Assembly: GCA_046294345.1 (NCBI GenBank)
Contig: JBKBJT010000002.1
Location: forward strand, 62,001 to 126,000
From: Ferrovibrio sp046294345
GTDB lineage: Bacteria > Pseudomonadota > Alphaproteobacteria > Ferrovibrionales > Ferrovibrionaceae
Direction: 5' to 3'
DNA: 64,000 nucleotides
Shown in pieces: positions 32,300-41,246 of the stretch (positions are counted from its first letter, which is position 1; every line of letters starts with the position of its first letter). Position numbers and translations under genes: made by a program. A model generated the notes under the pieces. That model had not been told where the DNA came from, did no database searches, and saw only the letters and a program-made list of their open reading frames with translations.

Positions 32300-33531
32300 C
32301 GAATGGTAAGACTGGATTCCGCGTATCCCGCCGCCGCTTTCTGGCCGGCACCGCCGTCACCGCCGCAGCCGGCATCGGCGGGTTTCCCGCCATCCTGAAG
32401 GCCCAGCCCAAGACCATCAAGGTCGGTATCCTGCATCCGGTGACCGGTCCGCTGGCGCCGTCGGGCCAGCAATGCCGCCTGGGCGCCAAGCTGGCGATCG
32501 ACACCATCAATGCCAATGGCGGTATCGCCTCGATGGGTGGCGCCAAGCTGGAGCCGATCTATGCCGATGCGCAGTCGAAGCCCGATGTCGGCGCGGCCGA
32601 GGTCGAGAAGCTGAACGAGGCCGGCGTCGCGGCCATCGTCGGCCCCTTCGCATCCGGCATTGCGCTGGCCACCACCCAGGCGGCCGCCAAGCATGGCATC
32701 CCGCATGTCGTCGATGTCGGTGTGGTCGATCAGGTCGTCACGCGCGGCCTGACCAACACCTTCCGCTTCGGTCCGGGCCTGGGCAAGATCGTCGACACCG
32801 CCATCGAGAACCTGGTTGCGCTGAACAACCAGGCCGGCAAGCCGGCCAAGACCGTGATGATCGTCCATGAGGAATCGGCCTTCGGCGCCGGCATGGCCAA
32901 GACGCTGAACGAAAAGCTGCCGGCCATGGGTTTCGAGGTGCTGGAGACCATCCCGCATGCCAACCCGACGCGCGACTTCAACAACATCGCGCTGAAGATC
33001 AAGGGCCGCAATCCGGACCTGCTGATCCCGTCCAACTACTACAACGAATTCGTGCTGCTGGCGCGTACCCTGCGGCAGCAGAAAATCCGCCCGAAGGCGA
33101 TCTATGCCGTGCTGGGCGGCGCCGCGTCGCAGTACCGTTTTGTCCAGGAATTCCCCGATGCGGCCGAATACATCATGGACTGCAATCACTGGTTCGATCC
33201 GCGTAATCCGGTGGCGCTGGAGCTGAAGAAGAAGGTTGAGGCCGAGAAGGCCTTCTTCTCCTACGAGGTTTTCCTCAACCACGAATGCGTGCGTCTGCTG
33301 GCCGATGCCCTGGAGCGTGCGGCTTCCGCAGATCGCGGTGCGGTGACCCAGGCGCTGGCCGCTTCGGGCTGGAGCAACCATTTCATGCCCTACGGCCCGA
33401 CCAAATTCGTCAACGGCCAGAATGTCGGCGCCGCCCCGGTCAACACCCAGGTGCTTGGCAAGGACATCAAGGTGATCTTCCCCAAGGATTTCGCCAACGC
33501 CAAGCCGGTCTTCCCCGCGCCGAAGGCCTGA
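32296..33531 (+). CDS. Branched-chain-amino-acid-type ABC transporter substrate-binding protein, Tat-exported
   Basis: A 411-residue periplasmic binding protein of the LivK/peripla_BP_6 family. Its signal carries a twin-arginine motif (SRRRFLAGTAVTAAAG), unusual for LivK-type proteins. The mature part begins IKVGILHPVTGPLAPSGQQCRLGAKLAIDTINANGG and has VAAIVGPFASGIAL and HEESAFGAGMAKTLNE. It delivers the ligand to the membrane components encoded after the terminator at 33538. Family members take amino acids, amides, urea and aromatic acids, so the name does not fix the substrate. Context suggests a cyclic amide, imide or dicarboxylate. Confidence 0.9.
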   Translation: MTNGKTGFRVSRRRFLAGTAVTAAAGIGGFPAILKAQPKTIKVGILHPVTGPLAPSGQQCRLGAKLAIDTINANGGIASMGGAKLEPIYADAQSKPDVGAAEVEKLNEAGVAAIVGPFASGIALATTQAAAKHGIPHVVDVGVVDQVVTRGLTNTFRFGPGLGKIVDTAIENLVALNNQAGKPAKTVMIVHEESAFGAGMAKTLNEKLPAMGFEVLETIPHANPTRDFNNIALKIKGRNPDLLIPSNYYNEFVLLARTLRQQKIRPKAIYAVLGGAASQYRFVQEFPDAAEYIMDCNHWFDPRNPVALELKKKVEAEKAFFSYEVFLNHECVRLLADALERAASADRGAVTQALAASGWSNHFMPYGPTKFVNGQNVGAAPVNTQVLGKDIKVIFPKDFANAKPVFPAPKA

Positions 33532-33537
33532 CCCCCA

Positions 33538-33573
33538 GGCGGCGGGGCAGGGACGTGCCCCGCCGCCCTTTTT
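33538..33573 (+). terminator. Strong intrinsic terminator between binding-protein and permease genes
   Basis: A perfect 12-bp stem (GGCGGCGGGGCA with TGCCCCGCCGCC) around a 6-nt loop is followed by CTTTTT. It lies within the operon, 6 nt after the binding-protein stop and 12 nt before the LivH start. It probably lets the binding protein be made in excess of the membrane components. Confidence 0.85.
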
Positions 33574-33585
33574 CCGTGTGACGGT

Positions 33586-34458
33586 ATGCTTGAATTCTCC
33601 ATCCTTCTGCCGGCGATCCTGAACGGGCTCACCACCGGGGCGATCTATGCCCTGATCGCCCTCGGCCTCACGCTGATCTACGGCGTGCTGCATATCATCA
33701 ATTTTGCGCATGGCAGCCTGCTGATGCTGGCGCTCTACGGCGTCTTTTTCCTGCACAGCCTGTTCGGCATCGATCCTTACCTGGCCCTGCCGGTGGCGGC
33801 AGCGGCCCTGTTCGGCATCGGCTACGGCCTGCAGCGTTTCGTGATCGGCCAGGCCAGCCATGGCAAGGATGAGAATATCCTGCTGGTCACGCTCGGCCTG
33901 TCGGTGGTGATCGAGAACCTGGCGCTCTATTTCTGGCGCTCGGACACACGCACCATCGAAACGCCCTATTCCTTCGAGGTGTTTGACTTCGGCGTCGCTT
34001 TCATCCCGGTGCCGAAGGTGATCGCCTTCATCGGCGCGTTGCTGGTGGCGGCCTTGCTGTGGCTTCTGATGGCCCGCACCGACCTGGGCCGGGCCATCCG
34101 TGCACTGGCCAAGGAGCGGCAGGGCGCCAAGCTGGTCGGCATCAATGTCGAGCATATTTTCGCCATGTCGTTCGGCATCGGCTGCGCCTGCCTTGGCATA
34201 GCCGCCTGCCTGCTGCTGCCCAGCTTCTATGTCAGTCCGCAGGTTGGGCACGCCTTCGTGCTGGTTGCCTTCACCGTGGTCGTGCTGGGCGGCATGGGCA
34301 GCTTTGTCGGCGCGCTGCTGGGCGGCCTGATCATCGGCGTGACCGAAAGCCTGGGCGGCCTGTTCCTGGGCGAAAGCCTGGGGCAGCTCGGCATCTTCCT
34401 GATCTTCATCATCGTTCTGCTGTTCCGGCCGACCGGATTGCTGGGGCAGAAGGCCTGA
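33586..34458 (+). CDS. Branched-chain-type ABC transporter permease (LivH family)
   Basis: A 290-residue inner membrane protein with about eight hydrophobic segments. It has the LivH start LNGLTTGAIYALIALGLTLIYGVLHIINFAHGSL and the motif DLGRAIRALAKERQGAKLVGIN before the EAA-like loop. The C-terminal segment LLGGLIIGVTESLGG is also typical. It forms the channel with the LivM-type protein encoded next. Confidence 0.92.
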   Translation: MLEFSILLPAILNGLTTGAIYALIALGLTLIYGVLHIINFAHGSLLMLALYGVFFLHSLFGIDPYLALPVAAAALFGIGYGLQRFVIGQASHGKDENILLVTLGLSVVIENLALYFWRSDTRTIETPYSFEVFDFGVAFIPVPKVIAFIGALLVAALLWLLMARTDLGRAIRALAKERQGAKLVGINVEHIFAMSFGIGCACLGIAACLLLPSFYVSPQVGHAFVLVAFTVVVLGGMGSFVGALLGGLIIGVTESLGGLFLGESLGQLGIFLIFIIVLLFRPTGLLGQKA

Positions 34459-34463
34459 AAGAC

Positions 34464-35444
34464 ATGCGCAACCTGACGGCTATTTTGGTTTTCTTCGTGG
34501 CCCTGCTGCCGCTGCCATTCGTGATCCAGTCGGATTTCTGGCTCACCTGGCTGACGCTGGCCCTGTTCTATGCCTATCTCGGTCAGGCCTGGAACCTGCT
34601 GGGCGGCTATGGCGGGCAGTTCTCCTTCGGCCACGCGCTGTTCTTCGGCACCGGTGCCTATTGCACGGCGATCATGCAGATCCAGTTCGGCATCAATGCC
34701 TGGGCAGGGTTTGTGCTGGCGGCCGTGGCGGCCGGCATCGTCGGTGCCGGCACCGGCTGGCTGGTCTTCCGCTACGGCCTGCGCGGATCGTATTTCGCGT
34801 TGGTGACGCTGGCCTTCGCCGAGGTCTTCCGCATCCTGGCCAATACTTTCGCCTTCACCGGCGCCGGTGTGGGCCTTCTGGTGCCGCTGCAGCCGGGCAT
34901 TGCGCAGATGCAGTTCGAGTCGAAGGCCGGTTTCTTCTGGCTGCTGCTGGGGCTCGTCGTTGCCGGGCTGCTGTTTACCTGGTGGCTGCAGAATGCCCGC
35001 TTCGGCGCCCGCCTGATGGCGGTGCGCGAAAACGAGGATGCCGCGCGCGCGCTGGGCGTCGATCCGTTCAATACCAAGCTGCTGGCGATCACGGTATCGG
35101 GCGCCATCGCCGGTTCGGCCGGCGCGGTCTATGTGCAGCTTTTCCTCTACCTTGATCCGAACATCGCCTATGGCCCGGCCATGTCGGTGGAGGCCCTGCT
35201 GGTGCCGATCATCGGTGGGCTGGGCACCATATTCGGCCCGGTTCTTGGCGCCTTCGCCCTGCATGCCATCGCCGAAATCGGCCGGCTGGTCTTCGGCGAG
35301 GCGCCCGGCCTCAACCTTGTCCTCTACGGCCTGCTGCTGGTGCTGATGGTCCTGTTCCTGCCCAACGGCCTGTTCGGCCTGGGCAAGGTCAGTTTTGGTG
35401 CCGGTGCCCTGCGCCGCCTGTTCAAGCGGGGCGCCCATGCTTGA
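34464..35444 (+). CDS. Branched-chain-type ABC transporter permease (LivM family)
   Basis: A 326-residue permease with the LivM core YLGQAWNLLGGYGGQFSFGHALFFGTGAY, GLRGSYFALVTLAFAEVFR and the cytoplasmic coupling loop MAVRENEDAARALGVDPFNTKLLAI. The start at 34464 is 5 nt after the LivH stop; upstream in-frame codons are out-of-frame sequence of that gene. It overlaps the ATPase gene by 8 nt. Confidence 0.92.
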   Translation: MRNLTAILVFFVALLPLPFVIQSDFWLTWLTLALFYAYLGQAWNLLGGYGGQFSFGHALFFGTGAYCTAIMQIQFGINAWAGFVLAAVAAGIVGAGTGWLVFRYGLRGSYFALVTLAFAEVFRILANTFAFTGAGVGLLVPLQPGIAQMQFESKAGFFWLLLGLVVAGLLFTWWLQNARFGARLMAVRENEDAARALGVDPFNTKLLAITVSGAIAGSAGAVYVQLFLYLDPNIAYGPAMSVEALLVPIIGGLGTIFGPVLGAFALHAIAEIGRLVFGEAPGLNLVLYGLLLVLMVLFLPNGLFGLGKVSFGAGALRRLFKRGAHA

Positions 35445-36181
35445 GATCGCCAATCTCGCCAAGCGCTTTGGCGGCCTGGTCGCCACGAACGACGTCAGCT
35501 TCACGGTGCAGGCCGGCAGCATCTCGGCCCTGATCGGGCCGAACGGTGCCGGCAAGACCACGATCTTCGCGCAGATTTCCGGTTTCCATAAACCCGATGC
35601 CGGCGATATCCGCTTCGAGGGCCGTTCGCTGCTTGGCCTGACACCGGAAAAGATCTGCCTGCTGGGCGTGACGCGCACCTTCCAGATCGTGCAGCCTTTC
35701 GCCGGCCTGAACGTGCGCGAGAATATCGCCGTCGGTGCCCATCTGCATCGTGCCGGCCGCCGTGCCGCGCTGGAGCATGCCGAGGCGATTGCCCATCGTG
35801 TCGGCCTGGGGCCGCAACTCGACAAGCCCGCCGCCGCGCTCACCGTGGCCGGACGCAAGCGGCTGGAACTGGCCAAGGCGCTGGCGACCGACCCCAGGCT
35901 GATCCTGCTGGACGAGGTGATGGCCGGTCTCAATCCGGCCGAGATCGACGAGATCATTCCGGTGATCCGCGGCATCCGCCAGTCGGGCGTCACCATCCTG
36001 CTGATCGAACATGTCATGCGTGCCGTGATGAACCTGTCTGACCATGCCTGGGTGCTGAACAATGGCAGCCTGATCGCCAGCGGCACGCCGGCGCAGATCG
36101 CAGCCGATCCGCAGGTGATCGAGGCCTATCTCGGTCATGGCGCGGCGGCCCGCATGCAGGCTCAGCCGGCGGAGGTGCACC

Positions 36182-36189
<8 letters not shown>
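35437..36189 (+). CDS. ABC transporter ATP-binding protein (LivG family)
   Basis: A 250-residue ATPase with Walker A GPNGAGKT (34-41), a Q-loop in TRTFQIVQPFAGLNV, and the LivG-specific degenerate signature LTVAGRKRLELAKAL in place of LSGGQ. Walker B is LILLDEVMAGLN, and the H-loop is LLIEHVM. The start MLEIANLAKRFGG at 35437 overlaps the permease gene by 8 nt. It pairs with the LivF-type subunit. Confidence 0.92.
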
Positions 36190-36883
<694 letters not shown>

Positions 36884-36884
36884 C

Positions 36885-38168
36885 ATGACCGGCATGCCTC
36901 CCATGACCCTCGCCGAGAAACTGGTCGCCCGCGCCGCCGGCCTGCAGAATGTGCGGCCGGGCGAGGTGGTCACGGCCAGGGTCGATCTGACGATGATGCA
37001 TGATTCCGGCGGACCGCGCCGCGTGGCGCCGATGCTGGAGCGCCTGCAGGCGAAACTCTGGAACCCGGATCGTGTGGTGGTGATCTCCGATCATTACGTG
37101 CCGGCCGTGGATGCGGAAAGCGCCGGCATTCTCGACCTGACCCGCAAATGGGTGAAGGCGGCCGGCGTGACCAAGTTCCACGACATGCAGGGCATCTGCC
37201 ATGTGGTGCTGCCCGAGCGTGGCCATCTGCGGCCGGGCATGTTCGTGGTCGGCGGCGACAGCCATTCGCCCACCGGCGGCGCCTTCGGGGCCTATATGTT
37301 CGGCGTCGGCGCCACCGAGATGTGCGGCGTGCTGGTGACCGGCGAAATCTGGCTGCGTGTGCCCGAAACGATCCTGCTGCACTGGACCGGCAAGCTCGCT
37401 CCCGGCGTGGTCGCCAAGGACATGATCCTGGCCATGTGCGCCAGGCTCGGCATGGATGGCGGCCGCTACCAGGCGATCCAGTATGCCGGCGACACCATTG
37501 CCGGGTTGGCGATGCAGGAGCGCATGACGCTGTCCAACATGGCGGCCGAACTGGGTGCCCAGGCCGGCCTGATCGCGCCCGATGCCGTGACGAAGGACTA
37601 CCTGCTGGGTGTTGGCGTGCCCGCATCCGACATCGATCTCGCCGCGTGGCAGACGGATAAGGGCGCCGTTGTCGCCGAACGCCATGATTTCGATGCCGCC
37701 AACCTGCCGCCCATGGTGGCGGCGCCGCACAGCCCGGCCAACAGCGCGGCCGTCTCCGAACACAGGAATGTGGCCGTCGACCAGGCCTATATCGGGGCCT
37801 GCACCGGCGCCAAGATCAACGATCTGCGCATGGCGGCCAGCGTGCTGAAGGGCCGGAAAGTGGCGGGGGGCACGCGGCTGCTGATCGCGCCGGCCTCGGC
37901 GCGCACCACGGCGGAGGCGGCGGCCGATGGCACGCTGGCGACGCTCACCGAGGCTGGTGCCATCCTGCTGTCGTCCGGCTGCGGCGCCTGTGCCGGTTAT
38001 GGCGCCGGCGTGCTGGCCGAGAACGAAACCTGCATCGCCTCCACCGCGCGCAATTTCAAGGGCCGCATGGGGGCCGGTTCGTCGAAGGTCTATCTTGGCT
38101 CGCCCTATACCGTCGCGGCTTCGGCCGTGGCCGGCCGCATCGCCGATCCGCGGGAATTCCTGTCATGA
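36885..38168 (+). CDS. Aconitase-family hydro-lyase, large subunit (LeuC/DmdA-like)
   Basis: A 427-residue catalytic subunit of an isopropylmalate-dehydratase-type enzyme. Three cysteines for the [4Fe-4S] cluster are placed as expected: Cys306 in IGACTGAK, and Cys366 and Cys369 in SSGCGACAGYG. Other family motifs are MHDSGGP, GGDSHSPTGGAFGA (123-136) and NFKGRMGAGSSKVYL. Relatives hydrate or dehydrate isopropylmalate, homoaconitate, maleate, citraconate or 2,3-dimethylmaleate. Leucine synthesis is unlikely here: leuA and leuB are absent and the neighbours are catabolic. The next-but-one gene for a malate-cleaving lyase favours a dimethylmaleate-hydratase-like role, as in the clostridial nicotinate pathway. 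That is inference. Confidence 0.85.
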   Translation: MTGMPPMTLAEKLVARAAGLQNVRPGEVVTARVDLTMMHDSGGPRRVAPMLERLQAKLWNPDRVVVISDHYVPAVDAESAGILDLTRKWVKAAGVTKFHDMQGICHVVLPERGHLRPGMFVVGGDSHSPTGGAFGAYMFGVGATEMCGVLVTGEIWLRVPETILLHWTGKLAPGVVAKDMILAMCARLGMDGGRYQAIQYAGDTIAGLAMQERMTLSNMAAELGAQAGLIAPDAVTKDYLLGVGVPASDIDLAAWQTDKGAVVAERHDFDAANLPPMVAAPHSPANSAAVSEHRNVAVDQAYIGACTGAKINDLRMAASVLKGRKVAGGTRLLIAPASARTTAEAAADGTLATLTEAGAILLSSGCGACAGYGAGVLAENETCIASTARNFKGRMGAGSSKVYLGSPYTVAASAVAGRIADPREFLS

Positions 38169-38686
38169 CGGCGGCAAACAACACCGGCCGGGTCTGGAAA
38201 TTCGGTGACAATATCGACACCGATGTGCTGGCACCCGGCCTGTATATGAAAAGCCCGCTGGCCGAACTGGCGAAACACTGCCTGGAAACGGTGGAACCGC
38301 GCTTCGCCAAAGAGGTGAAGCCCGGCGACATCGTGGTGGGCGGGCGCAATTTCGGCATGGGATCGTCGCGCGAGCAGGCGGTGATGGCGCTCCGCGAACT
38401 GGGGGTCGGTGCGGTGGTGGCGCCGAGTTTTGCCGGCATTTTCTATCGCAACGCCCTCAATCTGGGCCTGCTGGCGCTGGTCTGCCCGGAAGCCGGCAAG
38501 ATCCGTGCCGACTCTGTGCTGGCGGTGGATGCCGCCCGCGCCGAGCTGCGCGATATCGAAACCGGCAAGATTTATGCCTGCGAACCGCTGCCGGCGCATC
38601 TGCTGCAGATGATCGCCGATGGTGGCCTGCTGCCGCATCTGGAAAAGAAACTGAAAGTTCAACGGTCAAAGGAGGCGCAGGCATGA
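38165..38686 (+). CDS. Aconitase-family hydro-lyase, small subunit (LeuD/DmdB-like)
   Basis: The 173-residue swivel-domain subunit has FGDNIDTDVLAPG near the N-terminus and the active-site serine loop NFGMGSSRE (62-70). The variable loop after APG that sets substrate choice reads LYMKSPLAELAKHC, without the YLR pattern usual in leucine-pathway enzymes. It overlaps the large-subunit gene by 4 nt and the lyase gene by 4 nt, so the three are translationally coupled. Confidence 0.85.
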   Translation: MTAANNTGRVWKFGDNIDTDVLAPGLYMKSPLAELAKHCLETVEPRFAKEVKPGDIVVGGRNFGMGSSREQAVMALRELGVGAVVAPSFAGIFYRNALNLGLLALVCPEAGKIRADSVLAVDAARAELRDIETGKIYACEPLPAHLLQMIADGGLLPHLEKKLKVQRSKEAQA

Positions 38687-39564
38687 GTAAGCTGCGCGAA
38701 CGTCTGCGGAGCGGCGAGATCGTCGTCGCGCCGGGTGTCTATGATGGCCTGAGCGCGCTGGTCGCGGCCCAGGCGGGTTTTGAGGCGCTATACCTGTCTG
38801 GCGCCAGCATCGCCTATACCCGGTTTGGCCGCTCGGATATCGGCCTGGTGTCGATGACGGAAGTGGCCGATACGCTGGGCGCCATCCGCGAGCGGGTCGA
38901 GACCGACATCATCGTCGATGCTGATACCGGATTTGGTAATGCGCTGAACGTGCAGCGCACCGTGCGGCTGTTCGAGCGCAACGGCGCATCCGGCATCCAG
39001 CTCGAGGATCAGGCCAGCCCGAAACGCTGCGGCCATCTGGATGGCAAGACGCTGGTGTCTCCGGCCGAAATGGTCGGCAAGATCAAGGCGGCGCTGGATG
39101 CGCGTCAATCCGCGGATACCCTGATCGTTGCCCGCACCGATGCCATTGCCGTGGAGGGCTTCGATGCTGCGATGGAGCGCGCAGCACGCTACATGGAAGC
39201 CGGCTGCGACATCCTGTTCGTCGAGGCGCCGCAGAGCGTGGATGAGATGCGCACCATCACCAGCCGTTTCGGCAACCGCGTGCCGCTGTTGGCCAATATG
39301 GTGGAAGGCGGCAAGACGCCTTTGCTCTCAGCCGCTGACCTGGCCGAGATCGGCTATCGCCTGGTGATCTTCCCCGGTGGCCTGACCCGCGCGTTGGCCC
39401 ATTGCATGACGGCCTATTTCGCGTCGCTGAAACGCAACGGCACCACCGCGCCGTTCCGCGACCAGATGCTGGATTTCGCCGCTCTCAACGCCCTGATCGG
39501 CACGCCTGAGCTGCTGGCCCAGGGCCGCCAGTATGATCCCTCCCGTTACGAGGACCGGCCATGA
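38683..39564 (+). CDS. Isocitrate lyase/PEP mutase-family C-C lyase (dimethylmalate or methylisocitrate lyase-like)
   Basis: A 293-residue TIM-barrel enzyme. The lyase-type gating loop KRCGH is intact (114-118, nucleophilic acid/base Cys116), which separates true C-C lyases from phosphonate mutases. Mg-binding residues lie in VDADTGFGN (78-86) and LEDQ (108-111). Known family members cleave 2-methylisocitrate, isocitrate, 2,3-dimethylmalate and other alkyl-malates, releasing a keto acid and a carboxylate. Translational coupling to the dehydratase subunits suggests that it cleaves the hydrated product. The exact substrate is unknown. Confidence 0.85.
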   Translation: MSKLRERLRSGEIVVAPGVYDGLSALVAAQAGFEALYLSGASIAYTRFGRSDIGLVSMTEVADTLGAIRERVETDIIVDADTGFGNALNVQRTVRLFERNGASGIQLEDQASPKRCGHLDGKTLVSPAEMVGKIKAALDARQSADTLIVARTDAIAVEGFDAAMERAARYMEAGCDILFVEAPQSVDEMRTITSRFGNRVPLLANMVEGGKTPLLSAADLAEIGYRLVIFPGGLTRALAHCMTAYFASLKRNGTTAPFRDQMLDFAALNALIGTPELLAQGRQYDPSRYEDRP

Positions 39565-41246
39565 TCGATCCCATCACCCTTGCCGTGCTGAAAGGCCGGC
39601 TGGAACAGGTCGCCGACGAAATGGACGCCACCCTGTTCCGCTCGGCATTCAATCCGATCATCGCCGAGGCGCATGACGCCAGCCACGGCCTGTATCACGC
39701 GACCACCGGCGAAACCCTGGTGCAGGGCAAGTCCGGCCTGCCGATCTTCGTCGGCGCCATGGCCTTTGCCGTGAAGGCCGTGATCGACAAGGTGGCCAAG
39801 GACGGCAACCTGCAGGATGGCGACGTCTACATCTTCAATGATCCCTACGATGGCGGCACGCATCTGAGCGATTTCAAGCTGGTGCGGCCGTTTTTCCGCG
39901 ATGGCAGGGTGTTCTGCTACCTGGCCTCGGTGGGGCACTGGCATGATGTCGGCGGCAACGTGCCGGGCAATTACAATCCGGTCGCCACCGAAGCCTTCCA
40001 GGAGGGCATGGTGATCCCGCCGGTGAAGCTTTATGCCGCCGGCCAATTGCGGCAGGACGTGGTGGATATCCTGCGTGCCAATACCCGCCTGCCGGACAGC
40101 CTTTATGGCGACATGAACGGCCAGGTGAATGCGCTCGATCTTGGCGCCAGACGCCTGCATGCCCTGCTGGACGAATATGGCGATGCCACCGTGGCCGAGG
40201 CGCTGGCCGAACTTAAGAAGCGCGCCGCCATCCAGTTCCGCAGCCTGCTGCGCGAACTGCCCGACGGCCGCTATGCCGCCGAGGATTTCCTCGACAATGA
40301 CGGCATCCGCGACGAGGCCCTGCGCATCGGCCTGGAAGTGGTGATCGAGGGCAAGACGCTGACGCTCGATTTCTCGCGCACCTCGCCGGCCTGTGCCGGG
40401 CCGCTGAATATCGCGCGCTCCACCGCCATTGCCGCCTGTTACGTGGCGATCAAGCACATCTTCCCCGATGTGCCGGCCAATTCCGGCGTGCTCGAGCCGG
40501 TGAAATTCGTCATCCCCGAAACCAGCCTGATCAGCGTTCGGGCACCCAAGCCGGTCGGCGGCTATACCGAGACGATCCTGCGCGTCATCGACGTGATCTT
40601 CCAGGCCTTTGCCCAGATCGCCCCCGAACGCGTCAATGGCTGCGCCTATGGCACCATCAACGCGCTGTCGCTGGCGGGCCATCGCAAGGATGGCCGCCGC
40701 TGGGTGATGTTCAGCTTCTTCGGCGGCGGCCATGGCGGTCACCCGCAGGGCGATGGCCTCAATCACGGCAATGCGCCGATTTCGATGGCGACGATTCCGC
40801 CGCTGGAAATCCTGGAGGCGGCCTATCCGGTGATGTTCACCGAATGGAGCCTGCGGGCCGATAGCGGTGGTGCCGGCCGCAATCGCGGCGGCCTGGGCGC
40901 GGTCTACGAGATCGAGCTGCTGGAAGAGGAGGCCGATCTGTTCCTGTTCGGCGAACGCGGCAAATATGCGCCTGCCGGCGTGCTGGGCGGCCATGCCGCG
41001 CAGCGCAACCGCTTCTTTTACCCCAAGGATGGCAAGGCTGCAGAACCGGCCATGGTGTCGAAGCTGCATGACGTGAAGCTGAAGAAGGGCGACCGCATCC
41101 GGCTCGAGACACCGGGCGGCGGCGGCTACGGCCCGCCATCGGAGCGCAAGTCCGAGCGCATCGCCGAGGATCTGCGGCTTGGTTATGTCACCGAAGAGGG
41201 CGTTGCCCGCGATTATGGCCGCAATGCCAAGGAGGCCGCGGAATGA
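39561..41246 (+). CDS. Hydantoinase B/oxoprolinase family subunit (HyuB)
   Basis: A 561-residue subunit of an ATP-dependent cyclic amidohydrolase. It starts MIDPITLAVLKGRLEQVADEM and has the family segments FNDPYDGGTHLSD, GHWHDVGGNVPG, SFFGGGHGGHPQGDG and ADSGGAGRNRGGLG. It ends in the typical glycine-rich LETPGGGGYGPP. The partner HyuA follows with a 4-nt overlap. Characterised enzymes open hydantoin, N-methylhydantoin, 5-oxoproline or related lactams with ATP; acetone and acetophenone carboxylases share the fold. No carboxylase gamma subunit is present, so hydrolysis is more likely. Confidence 0.9.
   Translation: MIDPITLAVLKGRLEQVADEMDATLFRSAFNPIIAEAHDASHGLYHATTGETLVQGKSGLPIFVGAMAFAVKAVIDKVAKDGNLQDGDVYIFNDPYDGGTHLSDFKLVRPFFRDGRVFCYLASVGHWHDVGGNVPGNYNPVATEAFQEGMVIPPVKLYAAGQLRQDVVDILRANTRLPDSLYGDMNGQVNALDLGARRLHALLDEYGDATVAEALAELKKRAAIQFRSLLRELPDGRYAAEDFLDNDGIRDEALRIGLEVVIEGKTLTLDFSRTSPACAGPLNIARSTAIAACYVAIKHIFPDVPANSGVLEPVKFVIPETSLISVRAPKPVGGYTETILRVIDVIFQAFAQIAPERVNGCAYGTINALSLAGHRKDGRRWVMFSFFGGGHGGHPQGDGLNHGNAPISMATIPPLEILEAAYPVMFTEWSLRADSGGAGRNRGGLGAVYEIELLEEEADLFLFGERGKYAPAGVLGGHAAQRNRFFYPKDGKAAEPAMVSKLHDVKLKKGDRIRLETPGGGGYGPPSERKSERIAEDLRLGYVTEEGVARDYGRNAKEAAE

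Noticed and set aside
36885..38686. Leucine biosynthesis leuCD
   Set aside because: leuA and leuB are absent, the genes lie inside a catabolic operon with a transporter, and the small subunit lacks the usual leucine-pathway specificity loop.
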